From assembly GCA_037576195.1 (NCBI GenBank), contig CM075101.1, positions 32,240,001 through 32,304,000 on the forward strand: a stretch of DNA of 64,000 nucleotides, given 5' to 3'. The stretch is from Phytoseiulus persimilis. Its lineage: Eukaryota > Arthropoda > Arachnida > Mesostigmata > Phytoseiidae. The position numbers and the translations under genes are program-made. Below, in pieces: positions 57,966-64,000 of the stretch. Position 1 is the stretch's first letter, and each line of letters starts with the position of its first letter. The notes beneath the pieces are model-generated. The model was not told the DNA's origin. It made no database searches and saw nothing but the letters and a program-made list of their open reading frames with translations.

Positions 57966-60796
57966 ACAATGCTAACTCTTCAGAAGGGAATCGTCGAGAT
58001 ATGTTCATCGGGGAACACGTCTCTTCGAGAGTGAGATTGTTCAATCCAAGTCGCTGTGAAGATTCTCCGAGTATGCATCATCGACTGTAAGCATCGATGT
58101 CCGCTCAACGAGAATAGTTGCGCTATTACCAGTGACCATAAGGAAGCTCATTCATTTGTGATGCCTTCGAATCCATGTATCGGAACTCCCTCCAAGACGA
58201 TGTTCCCCAGGCCCTGTGTTCTGTCCGGAGCATCTGGAAACGATCGATTATGAGGACCCATCCAAGATCGATGTATGCCATGAACTCATCGGAGCCTCAG
58301 CGAAGAAAAGCTTCCATCCGGACGGCTCACTCTCGGTTTCCTTCGAAAGCTTCGCTGTTGGCTCAGCGCTGCCTCTCAACCTCACATTGCTCCTACGACT
58401 TCGTCATCGTGCCTCAGCCGTTTCTAGTTGCATCCATTCCGCCAGTGCTCTATAGAAACAAAATATCGTCATCGCTTATCGCTCGTAGAGTGATGCCCCG
58501 CGGAATGAGAGTCCAACAACTAGATGCATTTTCATTTTCACAGCGCGTACGCTGCTGACTTCATCGAGGAAGGTTGACTGATTCGACCTACACTGATTTC
58601 TTACCGACGCATGATCTTCGGATGTCAGGTCAACATACTGAAGCGAGGGGCGAGAACTCCACTCTGGATTTCGGAGTGGTTGCGACATCGTTCGCTCGGG
58701 TACCGGGCCACAGGACCTCATCTATAGCGAAAGCAAGATTGGAACTCGTTGATCACCGAAGTGAGTTTCTGCCGACGTTGCCTCATCAAGAATCTCCGTC
58801 ATACGACACCGATTCGCGAGTTCCGACGCGCACTGCCATATTTTGAGTTGCGGAGCTTCCTCGTTCACGATTCGTCAACTCCGAGGAATTTCCGAGAATG
58901 GGCAAATTCGTCTAAAGAGTGCCTATCCGTTAACAGCATGCTCAAGGGAATGGTTGTGGCAGAGTGCTGCCCATTTTAATCGATCGAGCTAAACTTATCC
59001 TGGATTGCCGTACAAGAAGCCATGTTTATGCAGATGGAACTTATATAGCGAAAATAATGCAAATCCTAGTGGTCGAATCGATCTCCATGTTATTTCTGAT
59101 GATATCATGCGTGGTCTAAAACGATCCTCAGCTTTGAGCTTCTAAAATGTTCGGCTATCGACGTCGGGGAATATCACGCGTTCTCACCCCACCTAGAACT
59201 TTTTACGGTTTGTTCTCGAGAACGGACCAGGACCGCACTCCACGAGATGTTTCCTCCGGGATTCGATCGTCCTATTCTTTTCGTGAGATGAATGTCCCTC
59301 CATCCAACTGAGAAACGTCACAAGCCGACGCCGGGAGGCGTATCACGCGTATCAGCTCTGCCATAATCGAATCTATCAGGAGCGGCTCGGTTTCCGAGTT
59401 TTAGGTCTTTGTTGCCAACGGATCGTGTCTTCCGAGTGGGCTCAGATAATATTGGAGCGTTATCGATCCCGCTGGATTCGGCTGCGTTTCCATTGGGTGT
59501 TCAGGCCCGGAAACAGTGTGGAGAAGGAATGTGGGTGCTTCGACTCCGACTCGACCCGACGGCACTACATCGAGGTGCTCCCATGTGATTCACACGGGGC
59601 GTTTCCGAAAGGACTCGAATCACAGAACTAAAACTCATGCTTTGAGCTCCAATCTGTGTAGATATCGAGACACCGCCCATGCTTCGACCTTCGTCTGTCC
59701 ACATTCAAAGCGTTTACTCATGAATGTTGGCCCACAGGTGTACGCGTTTGCTAGCTCTGAGTGTTTCCATGAATTCTATGGTGCGGGGTGGGAAGCCGCG
59801 GATGGACAAAACTCGCAGTCGGATAACATGAACGTCTTAGATGATACACCCGCACAGGTTGTCCCGAGTGCTAACACAGTGGCGATTGGCTCCTCGAACG
59901 CCGACGCGAGCTCGACAGTAGGAGAGCGAGCAGGACCTGTGCCGCATTCTGGCGTCGGGATTGCTCATCCGCCGGGACAGCTGAGCTGAGCATTACCGGG
60001 AAAGTATTGTCCCATGGCTTGTGGAGCGAATCAAGCTCTTCCGACACTTCCGTTTCCGAGACCTGCATCCACTTCTCGCGAAGCGCCTCCATCTCTTCGA
60101 TCTCGTTCTCACGGTCTGGTCAGTGTTACACACCGTAATCGTGTGTGGAGTTCATAAGTTGGACTTCGACGTTTTTTCCGCACAGAACCGGAACTGAAAA
60201 CGCGGTGCTTGTTGACTTTGAGCAGCGGAACGATCTACGCGATCTTCGCAGTGTGCGGCTCCAACGACAGGATGGTGCTTTTCCAGTAGTCCAACGTCCG
60301 AATTGAGGAGCGAAGCACAAATGGAGTCTTTCTGGCGTTATGAATACAATCAGTTATCAGTCACATGCTAGCGGATATTGTGAATCTTTTCGCAATACCT
60401 TGTTCAGCTCCTCGATTGCAGACGTATTGATTCGGTTAGTGATTATTCCCGTCGTGGGAAACGTGCTGGTGGCCCCCGTGCCAGACTGTTTTTCACGCTA
60501 CGCTGCGATCGTTCCGGAGGGCTCTCTCTCATCTATCGGTATGAAAGGCGGTCGCGGAGCCAATGACCTCGATGAAAGTCTCTGATGCGTATTCGGAATT
60601 CTCATCTCTTCTGATTCCTAAGTAGGATTAGTCATAAGGTGCAAAGTTTTTACTCATTGAGGAGCTGTTACCAGCAAGAACTCTTTTCTACGATTAACTG
60701 CAGCGCAAAAGTTAATGAGCAATCGTACGGCCTGAGTACAAGTTAGGCAGATCTGTTGTTGATTTCATCGATTTGTTTCAAGCTGGCGAGACTCAG
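57966..60796. other. Unassigned stretch with several protein-like frames
   Basis: Plus-strand frames at 58,175-58,558 and 58,216-58,455 (the second with SFHPDGSLSVSFESFAVG) and at 59,516-59,989 (157 codons) are of moderate length, but none shows a domain that I can name. A fragment DCFSRYAAIVPEG in the frame 60,340-60,585 loosely resembles the integrase D-FSRY motif, too weak to call. Confidence 0.25.
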
Positions 60797-62068
60797 TCAC
60801 GAGGCGATGGGATGAAGACAATAGTTCACGAGGAAAACCCCGATCAGAAGCGTGGCATCCACCACCTTCACTGCTTTAGCGTCTGAGTGGCTCCTGGAGC
60901 TCAGCTCCGGCGTCAGAATCAGGCCGACACATGAGAATTCGCTCACCGATTCCAGTCTGGTTCTTTCGATAAATATGCTTCTGTCGTTGCGTGCGTGGGA
61001 TCCTGGGTTGCCGGATCGCACGACCTAGGTCTTGGGAACGCTTATCTTGATGGCGTACTCCTTGCACCACCGGGTTTCTCGTTTCGGGTTCTTATACACT
61101 CTTGGCAATATGGCAAGATCGTCCGCGAAGATCGCGAAAATCGCTCCTGCGTTTCCAATCTCGCCAGCCTTGGAGACACGGAGACTAGCGTCTCCTTGGA
61201 CTGGGCCTATGTCTTGCTGGACACGTTGTTCGATCAGGTGGTCTCCGTTGTTCATTCTGATGGAATTCGGCTCGATGAGATCCGTTCTCAAGTTGAAGTA
61301 CGGCCCTTTGATGCTTTGCGTCTTGTTCAGGTCATCTGACTCGCGCTCTCGCGGGAAAGCTCGCGGGAGCCAACGGAAGCCGCGCATGTCATTTCCGCTC
61401 TTCGTTCTTCGTTGAACCCGAGCACTGACTCGAGAGCATCGGCTGTGCGTCTGCCCAGCAAAAAGCCAAACTGTACAGGCGGTACTTTCTCGGCCAAGGT
61501 GCTCGTACAGGCGAGTCACCCGTCCTGATGTTAGGAGCTCAAATGCAGTCCTGGTGGGCGACATCCCTGCACACTTGTCGGGGTCGTCCGGGTCTTCTTT
61601 TCCTCTGAATACGGGAATCAGCGTTCTGTTTCGAGGCTTGCCTAGGAAACGTCCTTTCGCGATTCATTCGTTGGAAAGAATGGTAAAAAATGGGACTGTG
61701 GTCATCGGATGTGATTTGTTTTTCGGGCGCGCATGATTTCCATCGTTGACTTCCTCCAGGGTGCACAGAGTTGACAAGGTGTCGGTGCTGGTTGACACTC
61801 CTACAGCTACGTTTGATAGTTTCGAGAAATGCCTCACACATTGGTCGTCTTTTCTTACTGGATAAGTGCTCAAACGATGTGGCCGGCTCAGAGGTGATTC
61901 TCGGCTGAAGTCCACGGGGTAGCTGAGGCTGTTAAAGTCCTCGATCGAGTTCAGAAACCTTCTGAGCTCCGCCGTCGTCAAGTCGTCTTCGTTGAACCAG
62001 GAAATGTGCTCGAAGACAAACTCAGGAGCTACTGCAGTGATTCGAATGTTCTCGGTTATCGCCGTCAA
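60797..62068 (-). pseudogene. LINE reverse transcriptase (family B), frameshifted
   Basis: Reading down the minus strand: LTTAELRRFLNSIE (62.0 kb); LIPVFRGKEDPDDPDKCAG (about 61.6 kb, the IP-FKKGD--DP-NYRP motif of the fingers); FGFLLGRRTADALE (about 61.45 kb, the GFR-GRST region); NNGDHLIEQRVQQD (motif B region, damaged); AGAIFAIFADDLAILPR (motif C with FADD, near 61,120); WCKEYAIKISVPKT (the following N-KT motif); and FIERTRLESVSEFSCVGLIL (the YLG region), ending near 60,800. The order is complete for a non-LTR reverse transcriptase with at least three frameshifts. It differs from family A at 47.9 kb, so it is a separate element on the opposite strand. Endonuclease and 5' end are not identified. 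Confidence 0.8.
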
Positions 62069-62631
62069 TCGCGGAGGAGGCCGAAAATCGCGGAGGAGGC
62101 CTAAAATCGAGATTTTCTTTCAGCCGTAGTTGTGTGTTCTCCCCACCATTCAGAGACAGTGCGCGGGGAATCGACCTTCCGCGCTCGAGAGCTCAAAGAG
62201 GAGGACAGCAGTTGCATTTGAGTAGGTAGTCTGCGTCCTTTTGCTTTTCATGGATTTCGAGGGAACTTCAGACGTCTTCGGGATATTTTTATGAGCGCTG
62301 AGAACATCAATCGTTTCCGAGGAGCTGCCTTTGACCTTTACCAACCTGAAATCGCCAGACACAACATCTGAAAATTTAAGATGCCGTGCCGTGATGAGGT
62401 TGAACAGACAAACATGTTCAGCTTGGACATGCTGATTTTGGGAATTTACCGAGTGTCGAGAGGGACTCTGGGCCTGACACGATACCAACGCTCTCAGGTC
62501 GGCTCATACAGGTCCGTAGGACGAATCCCCCGAGATCTGATCAGGAGTTCGAGAATCAGTCTTACCCGGATCCACGTTGGCGACGAGCAATAGGATGCTG
62601 ATAAAATGCCAGACCGATTTTGATTCTGACT
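62069..62631. other. Unassigned, possibly upstream part of LINE family B
   Basis: A direct repeat of about 22 bp with the core GCGGAGGAGGCC lies at 62,070-62,105. A minus-strand frame at 62,150-62,488 (112 codons) has no recognised motif. By position it could be the decayed 5' part of the LINE at 60,797-62,068. Confidence 0.3.
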
Positions 62632-63114
62632 TCACAGAGAAGAACGTCGTATCCCCAACATGAAATCTCCGAGAGCTCTCTTACAATAATTGAGTCGGAG
62701 CTCGTCGCTCACTGTATGATCCAGTGTACATAAGATCTGGAACCCACGCGCCATAACACGTCGGACGGATCGAGTCCCGCTACGCCTCCGACCCGAACGA
62801 AGCAGAATATTGATGAGTTCTCTTCTTTCTTCCCTCAGTTCTCTCACGAAGTTCTCGATAAGTCGTCTTGCTGCTCCTGACTGATATTGAATGTCGCTGT
62901 AATCGACCAACGGAGGGTGGATAGTCGGAAGCGAAATAATCTCCCTGATTCCTGATCTGCGCCGTCTGTTTGGCTTCTCGTCTGTCTGCCTGAAGCGTAT
63001 AGAAGCTCCCAGCGGTTCAGCGCTCCCATCCAGGAAATTGGATCTGTACATGCGCTCTGGACTTCTGACTCCGGTAAGACTCCTCAACACATTTCCAGCC
63101 ATTCCAAAGATCAT
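62632..63114 (-). other. Unassigned open frame of about 160 codons
   Basis: It is one of the longer uninterrupted frames. The product would be basic, with two arginine clusters (NRRRRSG, GRRRSGTRSVRR) and a probable helix (ENFVRELREERRELINILL). It could be a basic ORF1-like protein of the family B LINE downstream on the same strand, but there is no zinc knuckle or RRM motif to support this. The first codon may be an alternative start. Confidence 0.25.
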
Positions 63115-63291
63115 GACTGCGAGAGAAACAATACCTGAGATCTTCGGAGGTTTCGACGATTGACTGACTTTGAATGCTGACTTATATCAATCGATGGACG
63201 GCGATGAGAACGCTTCTACGAATTTCCTCGAAGAATAGTCGGCTACGATTTGGCTTGGTATCATGTAGTGTCACGTGAATCGACCTACACG

Positions 63292-63317
63292 ATCTCCATC
63301 TCCATCTCCATCTCTCG
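63292..63317. repeat. (CCATCT)n microsatellite
   Basis: Four tandem hexamer units (ATCTCC), the last imperfect. It is an ordinary slippage repeat. Confidence 0.8.
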
Positions 63318-63660
63318 GAGCGACATCCGAGTTATTCGGCGCTGTTGGTGTTAATAGTCACCCCACGGAAGTCTGGTACGGTTCCTCTGCGTTCGCTTCG
63401 AACCGTTCGAAAAGTCCGACCACACAGCACTGTGTTGTTGATGCTTCAGCCCACCCTTGCCCTCTCCTGGGTAGGCAACTGCAAACATCAGACCATCGCA
63501 GCAAGTGAGCTGATTGTACCATCGTCCCCGGAGAACGCCGGGGCGTGTATTTTTCAGCCGTCTCGAACGATGCCATGTATCGATATACAGACGCATTATT
63601 ATCATGATATCATTTTCGACAATACTCATCCTCCGACTGGACCTGAGCTTCATGGTGAGG

Positions 63661-63939
63661 CTACATCTTTCTGTCTGATGCGTGTGGCTTAGTAAATGGC
63701 GTTGACGTGACGAGACGAAAGATCAACCGCGGAAAGTCTTCACCGACGAAGCGCACAGTTAGCTCTCTCTCCACTCCAGAAGTAGAGGCCAAGCTTTCTG
63801 ACTCGTACGTAACAAAGGCTGTGTGTTCGAAGAGGGTGAGTCCGAGGACAGTTTCTGCGAGAGATTCGATGATCTTTTGATCTAGGCGGTCGAGGTAGGG
63901 TCCCCACCAAGGAAGAGGGCGTTTACTGTCAGACCTCAA
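63661..63939 (-). other. Unassigned protein-like open stretch near the window edge
   Basis: About 90 codons read PWWGPYLDRLDQKIIES, LAETVLGLTLFEHTAFV, TSGVERELTVRFVGEDF and PRLIFRLVTSTPF before a stop at 63,661. It has the alternation of a folded protein but no motif that I recognise. It is on the same strand as the family B LINE and the frame at 62,632-63,114, so it may be part of the same element or an exon of a gene continuing beyond the window. Confidence 0.2.
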
Positions 63940-64000
63940 AGTCTACATAAATCGTTCACAAAGTGCCAGACGTTCGTACGTTCTAGTGCCATCACGTGTC

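Noticed and set aside
60340-60585. Retroviral-type integrase fragment (DCFSRYAAIVP)
   Set aside because: A single short resemblance with no HHCC or DDE context. Too weak to call.

Overview
The window looks like a nuclear segment of a eukaryote, most likely an arthropod. No reading frame is longer than 245 codons, there is no dense gene array, and the recognisable coding matter consists of broken transposons of animal type: hAT, Tc1/mariner, pogo-like and non-LTR retrotransposons. A mite or other arachnid is my guess, from overall texture only. I found no tRNA, rRNA, CRISPR array or complete host gene.

Layout. Positions 1 to about 22,000 are GC-rich, mostly single-copy and poor in recognisable transposons. 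They hold two small inverted-repeat (foldback-like) elements near 17.2-17.8 kb and 18.9-19.5 kb, and one candidate host coding exon on the minus strand at 21,244-21,875 (a type II membrane protein with a Ser/Asn-rich stem). If that exon is real, its gene runs toward lower coordinates and much of 1-21 kb could be intron. From about 24 kb to the end the texture changes to accumulated, nested and decayed mobile elements.

The transposon part holds, in order: a 158-bp pogo-like MITE (24.3 kb); a weak hAT remnant (25.6 kb); a degenerate terminal inverted repeat (30.1 kb); two 15-bp minisatellite arrays in opposite orientation (35.1 and 35.6 kb); two inverted copies of an unidentified protein-coding repeat (37.9-38.4 and 40.4 kb); a hAT C-terminal fragment and a non-autonomous repeat (38.8-39.2 kb); a 51-bp higher-order minisatellite (39.6 kb); a 956-bp foldback element with nearly identical arms and TA flanks (40.8-41.8 kb); an open stretch with a LAGLIDADG-like motif (42.4 kb); a hAT element with a perfect 8-bp target duplication inserted inside a 15-bp minisatellite (42.7-43.9 kb); two fragments of one LINE family (47.9-48.8 and 54.7-55.6 kb); a hAT nested in the terminus of another repeat, with decayed target duplications for both (52.0-53.0 kb); a possible Penelope-type reverse-transcriptase fragment (53.4-53.8 kb); a Tc1/mariner remnant (54.0-54.6 kb); a GTF2I-repeat-like hAT (55.7-56.5 kb); and a LINE of a different type on the minus strand (60.8-62.1 kb).

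No genes here visibly work together as a system. The most distinctive features are the inverted-repeat elements, the family of about 15-bp arrays associated with them, and the datable nested insertions. All identities and alignments were judged by eye; none was computed.
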